64,000 nt of DNA from Prevotella sp. Its GTDB lineage: Bacteria; Bacillota_I; Bacilli_A; ML615J-28; CAG-313. Below are positions 50,701 through 59,372 of the stretch, one piece after another (positions within the stretch are counted from its first letter, which is position 1; every line of letters begins with the position of its first letter). Both the position numbers and the translations under genes were made by a program. Below the pieces are notes generated by a model. The model was not told the origin of the DNA, searched no databases, and saw only the letters and a list, made by a program, of their open reading frames with translations. The stretch spans positions 439,549-503,548 of the forward strand of contig JAMPDF010000002.1 of the NCBI GenBank assembly GCA_023665755.1, in the 5' to 3' direction.

Positions 50701-51405
50701 ATTATGCTTAATCCACAAGGTGTTCCATCTCGTATGAATATTGGTCAAGTATTGGAAATTCATTTAGGTATGGCAGCGAAGAAATTAGGTGTTCATGTAG
50801 CTACACCAGTATTTGATGGATTGACTCATCAAGATGTAGTAGACATTATGAACGAGGCACGACAAAAAGATGAAGAAATGGCCAAAGAGAATCCAGCCAA
50901 CGCAAGAGCGATTATTGATGAAAATGGAAAAACGTACTTATATGATGGACGTACAGGACGTCAATTTGATAATAAAATATCCGTTGGTGTTATGTATATG
51001 ATCAAACTTGCACACATGGTTGATGATAAACTTCATGCAAGAAGTGAAGGACCATATACACTTGTTACGCAACAACCAATGGGAGGTAAAGCTCAAAATG
51101 GTGGTCAACGTTTTGGTGAAATGGAAGTTTGGGCATTAGAAGCTTATGGAGCTGCACATACACTACAAGAAATGATGACCATTAAATCAGATGATATTAT
51201 TGGCCGTAATAAAGTATATAAAGCCATTGTTGATGGCGAACCACTCCCAAATCCTGGTATTCCAGAAGCATTCCGTGCATTGATTAAAGAACTACAAGGA
51301 TTAGGATTGAGTGTTAAACTTGTTGACAACGACGGTGTCGATGTTGCCAATAAGAGTCTCGTAGGTGAATTTGCTGAAGCGCAAGCAAGTAAACGAGGCT
51401 TATAA
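47776..51405 (+). CDS. rpoB: DNA-directed RNA polymerase subunit beta
   Basis: 1209 residues. Recognisable fork, rifampicin-pocket and flap segments: F-F-G-S-S-Q-L-S-Q-F-M-D-Q-I-N-P-L-S-E-L-T-H-K-R-R near residue 480, G-Q-N-I-G-L-I-N-S-L, K-M-S-G-R-H-G-N-K-G-V near 940 and Q-P-M-G-G-K-A-Q-N-G-G-Q-R-F-G-E-M-E at the end. The rifampicin region has the sensitive-type D-Q-I-N-P, H-K-R-R-L-S-A. Start TTG 47776 has AGAGGTGG at 6-12 nt; the in-frame GTG at 47767 is part of that site. rpoC follows after 17 nt. Confidence 0.97.
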   Translation: MSYKNIQYGRTRVRRNYARVQTNVELPNLIEIQTKSFEWFLKDGLASLFKELSPIKDHGDGEKFELHFLDHEFDEPKYSIKEAKIHKVNYSRALKVNVALENKETGEFVEDKIFMGEFPVMTPWGTFIFNGSERVVVTQIVRSAGVFFSEQKDKKSGLSNFSGQIIPTRGAWIEFEKNNKDIWFAKLDRSKKVYLPTFIRALGVKSNPGMISLFVGDDDKIAPRPDKVLKIFQNSFDKDESFGEDDAVRKLYDNLRPGEKTSADTARKFIASRLFEIRRYDLAKVGRYKFNKKLDVVARAVGHRLASDLINQTTGEVILPQGTEITYRKDPITGLSTADILSQNRESLRKTYEYELMLEGNSVVLETLDVLVKTNDGDIKVRILGNDQREERCHVVLSDIFASISYYINLHVGVGKIDDIDHLSNRRLRLIGELLQNQFRMGMMKVEKSVRDKMSTSGEAKSVSAQNLVNIKPLTSTFREFFGSSQLSQFMDQINPLSELTHKRRLSALGQGGISRDRAGFEVRDVHSSHYGRICPVETPEGQNIGLINSLASYARANEFGFIETPYLVVQKDKEHKRAVITDEVKYFTADKEEEFIIAEANVNMGHDPKTGELIILDDKVIARQYGEFIETDKMNVDLVDVSPKQVVAISTACIPFLEHDDTTRALMGANMQRQAIPLLKPEAPFVGTGIEYKAAKDSGVAICADCDGVVEYVDGLNIIVRDAKGTKHTYEMNKYERSNHSTCVNQRPIVVPGEKVKAGDVLADGSSMEQGELALGRNVVIAFMTWNGYNFEDAVIMSERLVQEDVYTSIHIEEYTCEVRDTKLGKEEITRDLDGESKDSIAQLDENGIIRLGAEVKEGDTLVGKVTPKGITEPTPEERLSQALFSDNSKDVRVTSLKVPHGGSGIVHRIERFNRKNGAELPPNVNEVVRVYIVQKRKISEGDKMSGRHGNKGVISNILPIEDMPFMSDGTPIDIMLNPQGVPSRMNIGQVLEIHLGMAAKKLGVHVATPVFDGLTHQDVVDIMNEARQKDEEMAKENPANARAIIDENGKTYLYDGRTGRQFDNKISVGVMYMIKLAHMVDDKLHARSEGPYTLVTQQPMGGKAQNGGQRFGEMEVWALEAYGAAHTLQEMMTIKSDDIIGRNKVYKAIVDGEPLPNPGIPEAFRALIKELQGLGLSVKLVDNDGVDVANKSLVGEFAEAQASKRGL

Positions 51406-51422
51406 TATAAGAGGTGACAAAT

Positions 51423-54400
51423 TTGAAAAGAAAATATAAATATTTACAAATAGGGATTGCATCACCTGAAGAAATCATTTCTTGGGCTAATCCTGAGTTA
51501 CAAGGAAAAGATTTTACATATGATCCACTTCACAAAGATCGTGTTACATACATTAATGAATCTGGTGAAAAGGTGGAATGTATTTTAAAAGGTGAAGTGA
51601 AAAAATCAGAGACAATCAACTATCGTACCTTGAAACCAGAAAAGGATGGGTTATACTGTGAGGTTATTTTTGGACCTACAAAAGACTATCAGTGTGCATG
51701 TGGTAAGTCTCGCAAAAATACAGGTGAGCGTAAAGTCTGCGAAAAGTGTGGCGTTGAATTAACCGAAAGCAAAGTCCGCCGTGAAAGAATGGGATACATT
51801 GCATTAGCAGCGCCTGTTGTTCATATTTGGTATTTGCGCAATACACCAAGCAAAATTGCCATTTTATTAGATATGAAAGCAAAAGATGTGTTAGAAATTG
51901 CAGCATTGTCATCGTATATCATTACGGAAGTGTTAGACGATACAATTGAGGATATTTTTCCAGGTCGCATTATCACGCAACAAGAACATAGTAGATATAG
52001 CCGGATGTATTTCGGTAAATATAAGGTAAAAACTGGTGCTGAGGCAATCAAATTCTTATTGCAAAGTTTAGACTTAAAGGAAATCGTGGATGAAATTCGT
52101 GCTGAATTGAAAGTAGCAACTAAGCAAAGAAGAGAAAAGTTAATCAAACGTCTTGAAATTGTAGAAGCATTCTATCATTCTAGTAATAAACCAGAATGGA
52201 TGGTTATGGATGTAGTTCCTGTTATTCCACCTGATTTAAGACCAATGGTACAACTAGATGGTGGTCGTTTTGCTACTACTGACTTAAATGATTTGTATCG
52301 TAGAATCATTTCGAGAAATAATCGTTTACGAAAGCAAATTGAAATACGTTCTCCAGAGATGATTATCAAAAATGAAAAAAGAATGCTCCAAGAAGCAGTT
52401 GATTCTTTAATTGATAACTCCAAACGTAAGAATAAAGCTGCAGTAGATAAAAATAGACCGCTTAAATCTTTATCGGATATTCTAAGAGGTAAACAAGGAC
52501 GTTTTCGTCAAAATCTATTGGGAAAACGTGTAGACTATTCAGGTCGTTCGGTTATTGTTATTGGACCAGATTTAAAAATGTATCAAGCGGGTATTCCTCG
52601 AGAAATGGCATTGATTTTATTCAAACCATTTATCATCAATTACTTGCGTCAAAAAGAGCAAAATGAAATGGCACTTACTACTGCAGAGGGTGTTCTTCAG
52701 ATGCCGATTTCTAAAGATAAAGCGGGTGTAAAGCGTGCTAAAGAATTAATTGAACGTGGTGCACCTGAGGCTATGGAGGCATTAGAGAAAGTTGTTGTAG
52801 AACATCCTGTATTATTAAATCGTGCACCTACTTTGCATCGCTTGTCAATTCAAGCATTTGAACCTAAATTGGTAGAGGGAAAGGCAATTCGATTACATCC
52901 ACTTGTAACAACCGCATTTAACGCTGACTTCGATGGTGACCAAATGCCGGTCCATGTTCCTTTATCAGAAGAAGCACAGGCTGAAGCAAGACTATTGATG
53001 TTAGCTTCCAAAAATATTTTGGCTCCAAAAGATGGAAAACCTGTTGTTACACCTTCACAAGATATGATTTTAGGAAACTATTATTTGTCTATTGAACGTT
53101 CACAAATTGACCGTGAATATAAAACATTTGAAGATGTATATTTAGCCTATTTGACTTGTGAAATTGAATTTAACAATCAAATTATTGTCAATGATGAGTT
53201 GACATATCGAGATATTATGGCACTGAAGAAAGATGTTGAAGCAGGTATTGCTCCTAGTGTGGGTCGCTTCTTTGTGCCTGGTAGAGAAGGAAAAGCTTTT
53301 TCATGTGAAGAAGAAGTTATTCATGCCTATGAAAAAGGTGATATTGACTTTCACACTCGTTTTGTTATTCCTGGTAAAGCCATTGCGAAACCTTTTGTTC
53401 ATTTAGATCCAAAAGATCCTGATTATGAAGCAAAGGTAAAACTAAACGATGAATTAAAGAATCAATATTTAATTACAACATACGGAAAAATGATTTTTAA
53501 TCAAGTTTTCCCTGAAAATTTTGTCTATGTCAATGAGCCAGAAAGAAAGAATTTAGCTGAAGGTACACCTCTACGCTATTTTGTGAAGAAAGGTGAAAAT
53601 TACAAAGAGATTATTAAAAATGCTCCACTTGTTTCTCCGTTTAAAAAAGGAATGCTCAGTATGAGTATCAGTGAGGTATTTAGACAATCTAAACTAGCAG
53701 AAACATCTAAAACACTAGATAAAATGAAAGACTTGGGATTTAAGTATTCTACGATTGCTGGAATTACTGTTTCTGCATTCGATGTTGTAGTTGCTGAGGA
53801 AAAACGCGAAATTATTGCTAAGGCAGAAGAGGTTGTTAAAAAATACAATCAAATGTATCGCCGTGGTACAATGCTTCGTGCTGAAAAATCTCGTATGGTA
53901 ATTGAAGTTTGGAATACTGCAACTAAAGATATTGAAGCATCCATTAAGAAAAAGATGCAAGTCGATGCGACAAAGAATCATATCTTTATGATGGCCGATT
54001 CTGGTGCTCGTGGTAGTTCAAGTAACTTTACGCAACTTGCTGGTATGCGTGGATTGATGGCTAAACCAAATGGTGAATCCATGGAAATACCAGTAAAGGG
54101 ATGCTTTATTGAAGGTATGTCTATGTCCGAGTTCTTTATTTCTACTCATGGTGCTCGTAAAGGTTCTACTGATACTGCCTTAAAGACTGCTGAATCTGGA
54201 TATTTAACAAGACGTCTTGTTGACGTATCTCAAGATATTACTATTACATGTGATGATTGTGGTACTGATAAGGGTATGGTTGTAAAAACATTGTACAATA
54301 AAGATCCAGACAAAACACCAAATGGTTATTCAGATAAAAACATTTGTGTTAATCTAAAAGATCGTATTATAGGTCGTTTTGCGGCGAAACCAGTAGTAGC

Positions 54401-55454
54401 ACGTGTTGATGGTAAGAAAACAGTACTTGTGGATAAGGGAGAATTCATTACTGAAGCAATAGCACAGCGTATTGTAGATGCAAAGGTAGAAGAAGTATCT
54501 GTAAGAACATTACTAACATGTGATGCCAAAACCGGTGTTTGTATCAAATGCTATGGCTCTGACTTATCTACTACAGGAATTGTAGAACGTGGTGAAGTTG
54601 TTGGTATTGTAGCAGCTCAATCTATTGGTGAGCCTGGTACACAATTAACTATGCGTACATTCCATAGTGGTGGTGTTGCAACTAGTGGTGATGATATTAC
54701 ACAAGGTTTACCACGTATTCAAGAATTGTTTGAAGCTCGTGAACCAAAAGGGAAAGGTATTATTTCTGAAATTAAAGGTGTTGTATCAAATGTCAATGTG
54801 AGAGGGGATAATCGAACTGAAATTACAGTAGAAAGCCCTATTGAAGGAAATAGTAAAACATATTTGACAGATGCAGGAAAGAAATCAATTGTTGAAGTTG
54901 GTGAAGCAGTTCAAGCAGGTGATTTATTATCCGAAGGTCTAATTCATCCAAAAGAACTCTTGCGTGTTGCGCCAGTAGAAAAGGTTGTTCAATATATTTT
55001 AAAAGAAGTACAAAAAGTATATCGTTCAACTGGTGTTGCTATTTCTGATAAGCACGTAGAAATCATTGTTAAGCAAATGCTTCAAAAAGTAGTTGTCATT
55101 GATGAGGGCGATACGGAATTACTTCCTGGTACATTTATTTCAAAACCAGAAGTGTATCGTATCATTAAAGAATGTTACGATAATGGAAGAAGAATTCCTG
55201 TTGTTAAACCAGTTATTTTGGGTATCACAAGAGCATCCTTAAAAGCGGATTCATTCTTATCTGCAGCATCGTTCCAAGAAACCACTCGTGTTTTAACAGA
55301 AGCGGCTATTCGTGGTAAGATTGATAAACTTGAAGGATTAAAAGAGAATATCATTATTGGCGGATTAATTCCTGCTGGTACTGGTCTAGTCGATGAAGAA
55401 GATGTACATATTGAAGAAGATTATATGGCTCCTTTATATGATGTAAAAAAATAA
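51423..55454 (+). CDS. rpoC: DNA-directed RNA polymerase subunit beta'
   Basis: 1343 residues. N-terminal zinc site C-A-C-G-K ... C-E-K-C-G (from about residue 88), the active-site N-A-D-F-D-G-D-Q (about 500-507) that binds the catalytic Mg2+, trigger-loop region M-A-D-S-G-A-R-G-S-S-S-N-F-T-Q-L-A-G-M-R-G-L-M, and the second zinc site C-D-D-C ... C-D-A-K-T-G-V-C-I-K-C. Start TTG 51423 mirrors rpoB: AGAGGTGAC upstream, with an in-frame GTG (51414) inside the ribosome binding site. The operon ends with the terminator at 55460. Confidence 0.97.
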   Translation: MKRKYKYLQIGIASPEEIISWANPELQGKDFTYDPLHKDRVTYINESGEKVECILKGEVKKSETINYRTLKPEKDGLYCEVIFGPTKDYQCACGKSRKNTGERKVCEKCGVELTESKVRRERMGYIALAAPVVHIWYLRNTPSKIAILLDMKAKDVLEIAALSSYIITEVLDDTIEDIFPGRIITQQEHSRYSRMYFGKYKVKTGAEAIKFLLQSLDLKEIVDEIRAELKVATKQRREKLIKRLEIVEAFYHSSNKPEWMVMDVVPVIPPDLRPMVQLDGGRFATTDLNDLYRRIISRNNRLRKQIEIRSPEMIIKNEKRMLQEAVDSLIDNSKRKNKAAVDKNRPLKSLSDILRGKQGRFRQNLLGKRVDYSGRSVIVIGPDLKMYQAGIPREMALILFKPFIINYLRQKEQNEMALTTAEGVLQMPISKDKAGVKRAKELIERGAPEAMEALEKVVVEHPVLLNRAPTLHRLSIQAFEPKLVEGKAIRLHPLVTTAFNADFDGDQMPVHVPLSEEAQAEARLLMLASKNILAPKDGKPVVTPSQDMILGNYYLSIERSQIDREYKTFEDVYLAYLTCEIEFNNQIIVNDELTYRDIMALKKDVEAGIAPSVGRFFVPGREGKAFSCEEEVIHAYEKGDIDFHTRFVIPGKAIAKPFVHLDPKDPDYEAKVKLNDELKNQYLITTYGKMIFNQVFPENFVYVNEPERKNLAEGTPLRYFVKKGENYKEIIKNAPLVSPFKKGMLSMSISEVFRQSKLAETSKTLDKMKDLGFKYSTIAGITVSAFDVVVAEEKREIIAKAEEVVKKYNQMYRRGTMLRAEKSRMVIEVWNTATKDIEASIKKKMQVDATKNHIFMMADSGARGSSSNFTQLAGMRGLMAKPNGESMEIPVKGCFIEGMSMSEFFISTHGARKGSTDTALKTAESGYLTRRLVDVSQDITITCDDCGTDKGMVVKTLYNKDPDKTPNGYSDKNICVNLKDRIIGRFAAKPVVARVDGKKTVLVDKGEFITEAIAQRIVDAKVEEVSVRTLLTCDAKTGVCIKCYGSDLSTTGIVERGEVVGIVAAQSIGEPGTQLTMRTFHSGGVATSGDDITQGLPRIQELFEAREPKGKGIISEIKGVVSNVNVRGDNRTEITVESPIEGNSKTYLTDAGKKSIVEVGEAVQAGDLLSEGLIHPKELLRVAPVEKVVQYILKEVQKVYRSTGVAISDKHVEIIVKQMLQKVVVIDEGDTELLPGTFISKPEVYRIIKECYDNGRRIPVVKPVILGITRASLKADSFLSAASFQETTRVLTEAAIRGKIDKLEGLKENIIIGGLIPAGTGLVDEEDVHIEEDYMAPLYDVKK

Positions 55455-55459
55455 AATAG

Positions 55460-55495
55460 AAGGTTCAAAAAGTTATTCTTTTTGAACCTTTTTTT
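55460..55495 (+). terminator. rpoBC terminator
   Basis: 13-bp perfect stem AAGGTTCAAAAAG / CTTTTTGAACCTT, 5-nt loop and T run. Confidence 0.92.
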
Positions 55496-55511
55496 GATTT
55501 AAAGCCTTAAA

Positions 55512-55541
55512 TTGATAGATTTATAGAAAATATGGTATAAT
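55512..55541 (+). promoter_or_regulatory. priA promoter
   Basis: TTGATA (55512-55517), 18-bp spacer, TATAAT (55536-55541). Confidence 0.7.
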
Positions 55542-55568
55542 ATATAAAACGAACAAAGGAGGATTTTG

Positions 55569-57890
55569 ATGGTAGTACAAGTGGTTATCAATGTGTCTAG
55601 TAGTCAAGTTGATCAAGAATATACGTATTTGTTGCCTGATGAAATGTCTTCTTATGCACAAATCGGTTCACGTGTAAAAGTTCCTTTTGGTGATGCTAAT
55701 CGTATAGTTATGGGATACATTTTAGATATTCAAGAAAATATGACATACACTGGAGAAATGAAATCTGTTTGTGAAGTAGTCGATTATTATCCTTTGATAA
55801 CTTCTATTCAAATTGAGCTTGCTAAGAAAATCAAAGATGATGCTGTATGTCCATTGATTCGTATTTTGAATTTGATGATTCCGAAAGCAATGGTTCTCAA
55901 AACAAATAAATATTTGACAATTCAAAATTATATGGCTGTAGATGCTACTTTGGCAAAGTTATTTGTAGAAAAAGAAACCATTCCCTATACATCGAAATTA
56001 TCTGCATATGATACAATTATAGCAAAAGAAATCAAAAAAGGGAATATAAAATTAGGTTATGATGCGATACCTAAGGCGAATCATAAAATGATTCACAAAT
56101 ATGTTGTGAATCAGGCTGTTTTAGATTACGAAATGTCAAACTTGAGGAGTGAAGCTCAAAAAGAATTTTTATCTTTTGCCAAAGATGAGGCGGCTATGAC
56201 CAAGGATGAATGGATGGAAAAATGTGCGGTGAGTAGTTATTGTATAGATAGTTTATACAAAAAAGGTTTTTTGAACAAAATTCAAGAAAAGGCATCAAGG
56301 GTAAAGGTAAGGCAGATTCCGATAGAAAAAAGAGTTCGAAATTCGAAAGATTCTTTGGTTCAAGAAGTTCTTGCACAATTAGAAGAAGAGGATAAGCCTA
56401 TTTTATTTGTGCCAAGTAGTGAAGATCAATTATTTAATTTCATATATCAAACCATTCATAGGTTTCAAATTGAAAAAAAGAATGTTGTGATTTTGACACC
56501 AGAAATTCTAAATAGCTATAGAGTATCGAGTTTGATTCGCCAAAAAACAGGACTTAGCGTAGCTGTTATCAATTCTGATTTATCAGATGGAGAGCGACTA
56601 GATATTTATAATGAAATATTACATGATGAATATAGCGTAATTGTAACAACCGCAACAGGGGCACTTTATCCATTTCAAAATGTAGGGATATTTATTTTGC
56701 TAGATATTGAAAGTGATAATTATTATAATGACCAAAGTCCACGATATAATTTAAAATTGGTTATGGAGCAATATGCTAGATTGATTGATGCGAAACTCAT
56801 TTTCTCTTCTTTTTCGCCTAATATACTAGATTATACGTATGGATTGAAACAATATTATCATATTATTCAAGATCATCAAATGGTTGACTCAATAGATATT
56901 GAAGTGATAGATATGAAACAAGAACTGAGAATGGCTCATCAGGAGCCGATATCTACTAGATTATATCATCTATTAAAATATAATATAGAACATCATCAAG
57001 TCTCTATGCTAGTTGTAGGAAATAAACATTATAGTTCATTTGTAATGTGCAGAAGCTGTGGTGAGATTTTAAAATGTTCCAAATGTAATATCAGTTTACA
57101 ATATCATAAAAAAAGAAATCTATTGATTTGTCCAAGTTGCTCCAAAAAGCTAGAAATGACATCTTGTCCTACCTGTAGTTCTAATGAATGGCAAATGGGT
57201 GGAATGGGAATTGAACAAATTGATGAACAAATAAAAAAGCAGTTTCCAACCGCCAAAGTGACAGTTTTATCAGAAACGAATTATCAACAATATTATTCTA
57301 TTATGGGAGAAATAGAAGAAGGTAATTTAGACATTTTGATTACTACACCTAATTATGCTAAAAGTATTGAATCGTCTGCTTTAACGTTAATTGGTGTATT
57401 GAATTTGGATGCGACTTCTAGAATGGCTAGTTTTGATGCAAGTGAAAAGGCTTATCAAATGCTTGTTCAACTTAAGAATCGACTGAGTAAGGATGGAATA
57501 TCTCGATTAATCATACAGACTTATAATAGTGAAAAAGATGATTTTTTAATCGATTTTTTGACATCAGATTATTATGGTTTCGTAAAAAATGAATTACAAA
57601 CTCGAAAAGTACTTCGCAATGAACCTTATTATTATATTAATCGTATTATTGTAAAAACTAAGTATGAAGAAATGTTTAAAGAGGCAAATCAGATAAAAAT
57701 GGATTTACAACGGCAATTAGGCAATAAAATTTTTGTATTAGGTCCAACTTACAATTATCAGTTTCAAGGTGTTCAAATTATTGTGAAACATCGTATAAAT
57801 GAGATTAGTGAGATTTATAAAAAAATCTATAAAAAATATCAATCAACATCTACAACAATCATTGTAGATAAATATCCTAAATATGTATAG
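55569..57890 (+). CDS. priA: Primosomal protein N' (PriA) with degenerate helicase motifs
   Basis: 773 residues, full length for PriA, which restarts collapsed replication forks. The N-terminal 3'-DNA-binding domain is recognisable (V-D-Q-E-Y-T-Y-L-L-P ... I-G-S-R-V-K-V-P-F-G). All eight zinc cysteines persist near 494-545: C-R-S-C, C-S-K-C, C-P-S-C, C-P-T-C. The helicase motifs do not: the Walker A position (about 277) reads P-I-L-F-V-P-S-S-E-D-Q; the DEEH position (about 378) reads L-D-I-E-S-D; G-T-Q-M-x-x-K-G has become T-T-P-N-Y-A-K-S-I; G-R-A-G-R is replaced by K-N-R-L-S-K-D-G. ATG 55569 follows AAGGAGG. fmt follows after 9 nt; def, usual between them, is missing. An uninterrupted frame argues for a conserved non-motor role rather than decay. 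Confidence 0.9.
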   Translation: MVVQVVINVSSSQVDQEYTYLLPDEMSSYAQIGSRVKVPFGDANRIVMGYILDIQENMTYTGEMKSVCEVVDYYPLITSIQIELAKKIKDDAVCPLIRILNLMIPKAMVLKTNKYLTIQNYMAVDATLAKLFVEKETIPYTSKLSAYDTIIAKEIKKGNIKLGYDAIPKANHKMIHKYVVNQAVLDYEMSNLRSEAQKEFLSFAKDEAAMTKDEWMEKCAVSSYCIDSLYKKGFLNKIQEKASRVKVRQIPIEKRVRNSKDSLVQEVLAQLEEEDKPILFVPSSEDQLFNFIYQTIHRFQIEKKNVVILTPEILNSYRVSSLIRQKTGLSVAVINSDLSDGERLDIYNEILHDEYSVIVTTATGALYPFQNVGIFILLDIESDNYYNDQSPRYNLKLVMEQYARLIDAKLIFSSFSPNILDYTYGLKQYYHIIQDHQMVDSIDIEVIDMKQELRMAHQEPISTRLYHLLKYNIEHHQVSMLVVGNKHYSSFVMCRSCGEILKCSKCNISLQYHKKRNLLICPSCSKKLEMTSCPTCSSNEWQMGGMGIEQIDEQIKKQFPTAKVTVLSETNYQQYYSIMGEIEEGNLDILITTPNYAKSIESSALTLIGVLNLDATSRMASFDASEKAYQMLVQLKNRLSKDGISRLIIQTYNSEKDDFLIDFLTSDYYGFVKNELQTRKVLRNEPYYYINRIIVKTKYEEMFKEANQIKMDLQRQLGNKIFVLGPTYNYQFQGVQIIVKHRINEISEIYKKIYKKYQSTSTTIIVDKYPKYV

Positions 57891-57899
57891 AGGTGAAAT

Positions 57900-58814
57900 A
57901 TGCTAAAAATAGTATTTATGGGAACACCTGCATTTGGTGTGCCTATCTTAGAGGCTTTAATTCAAAAATATGAGGTCATTGGCGTGGTGACTCAACCAGA
58001 TAAACGTGTGGGTAGAAAACAAGAAATAGTGATGTCTCCAGTCAAAATTTGTGCGTTAGAACATCATATACCTGTTTTTCAACCCGAAAAAATTCGCAAA
58101 GACTATGATGAAATTATGGCACTTGCCCCTGACTTGATTGTGACAGCTGCCTATGGTCAACTAGTAGGGATGAAATTGTTGAATAGTCCCAAGTATCGCT
58201 CCATCAATGTTCACGCATCGCTTTTGCCACTATACCGAGGAGGTGCACCAATTCATCAAGCCATTAAGGATGGTCAAAAAAAGACAGGTGTAACGATTAT
58301 GTATATGGAAAAAGAAATGGATGCGGGTGACATTCTTGCGCAAAGAGAGATTGATATTTTAGATGAAGATAATTGTGGCACTATGTTTGAAAAACTATCT
58401 TATTTGGGAAGAGATTTATTACTAGAAACAATTGAGAGACTTTGTCATCATACAATTACTCCAATTGCTCAAAATGCGGCACTTGCTACTTTTGCATATA
58501 ATATTACCAAAGAAGAAGAGCAACTTGATTTTACTCAGGATGCTAAAAGAGTGTTCGATCATATTAGGGCCTATAATCCTAATCCTATTGCATATATGTT
58601 GATAAAAGGCGAACCACTTAAAATATATGAATCTCGTGTCATTGACGAAAAACACCAACTCGCACCTGGAACAATTTATGTGAAAGAAAAAAATCGTGTT
58701 TTTGTAGCATGTGGTGAGCAAACCGTATTAGAGTTGCTAGTAGTTCAACCGGTTGGCAAAAAAGTGATGCAAGCTAAAGATTTTGCAAATGGTGCACTTC
58801 GTAAATATTTATAA
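57900..58814 (+). CDS. fmt: Methionyl-tRNA formyltransferase
   Basis: 304 residues. Formylates Met-tRNA(fMet) using 10-formyl-tetrahydrofolate. N-terminal I-V-F-M-G-T-P-A-F-G-V-P-I-L, the folate and catalytic segment N-V-H-A-S-L-L-P-L-Y-R-G-G-A-P-I and M-D-A-G-D-I-L are present; the C-terminal OB domain binds tRNA. The 9-nt gap from priA and AGAGGTG upstream indicate co-translation in one operon. The 16S methyltransferase gene rsmB that often follows is absent. Confidence 0.96.
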   Translation: MLKIVFMGTPAFGVPILEALIQKYEVIGVVTQPDKRVGRKQEIVMSPVKICALEHHIPVFQPEKIRKDYDEIMALAPDLIVTAAYGQLVGMKLLNSPKYRSINVHASLLPLYRGGAPIHQAIKDGQKKTGVTIMYMEKEMDAGDILAQREIDILDEDNCGTMFEKLSYLGRDLLLETIERLCHHTITPIAQNAALATFAYNITKEEEQLDFTQDAKRVFDHIRAYNPNPIAYMLIKGEPLKIYESRVIDEKHQLAPGTIYVKEKNRVFVACGEQTVLELLVVQPVGKKVMQAKDFANGALRKYL

Positions 58815-58829
58815 AAAAGGGGATAAACA

Positions 58830-59369
58830 ATGGAACAAAAATTATATTATTCGAGAGAAGAAATGCAACGTATCAATACAGAAAAATTATTAGAACGTGG
58901 TGTAACGATTCAGGATATCGCAGTCATTGCCTATCAGCAACAATATCGTTATAATAAAGACATCAAAATGGAAGACTGTATAGAAAGTGTGGAAAAGATT
59001 CTTTCTTTAAGAGATATTTTTCATCTAGTGCAATTAGGAGCAGAGATTGACAGATTGACAGAAGAAAAGGCTTTTCGTGGGCCAATTCAGACCATTATGG
59101 AAAATGATTTGGGCGTATTTGGTGTGGATGAGATTTTTGGATTAGATATTGCTAGATTGTATGGTGCTATTGGTCAAACGAACTTTGGAGATATTGATGT
59201 CAATAAACCAGGTATTGTAGCTCAATTGAATGAAGCGGGCAAATCAGGAAAAAAAGCGTGTCATACTTTTTTAGATGATATTGTAGGAGCGATTGCTGCA
59301 GCGGCATCCACTAGAGTAGCACAAATATGGTCAGAAGAACAAGCGGCAGAAACAAAAGAAACAGCATAA
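58830..59369 (+). CDS. Phosphatidylglycerophosphatase A-like protein (YutG family)
   Basis: 179 residues. The C-terminal part carries the PgpA/YutG signature: L-Y-G-A-I-G-Q-T-N-F-G-D-I-D-V-N-K-P-G-I-V-A-Q-L-N and H-T-F-L-D-D-I-V-G-A-I-A-A-A-A-S-T-R-V-A. The N-terminal half (L-L-E-R-G-V-T-I-Q-D-I-A-V-I) is as in YutG of Bacillus. Members of this family dephosphorylate phosphatidylglycerol phosphate or act as a soluble homologue; which applies here cannot be told, and no membrane helices are apparent. AAAGGGG precedes the ATG. Confidence 0.85.
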   Translation: MEQKLYYSREEMQRINTEKLLERGVTIQDIAVIAYQQQYRYNKDIKMEDCIESVEKILSLRDIFHLVQLGAEIDRLTEEKAFRGPIQTIMENDLGVFGVDEIFGLDIARLYGAIGQTNFGDIDVNKPGIVAQLNEAGKSGKKACHTFLDDIVGAIAAAASTRVAQIWSEEQAAETKETA

Positions 59370-59372
59370 TGT

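Noticed and set aside
53600..53981. Minus-strand frames inside rpoC
   Set aside because: They lie wholly within rpoC, lack ribosome binding sites and have no family features; shadows of the coding strand.
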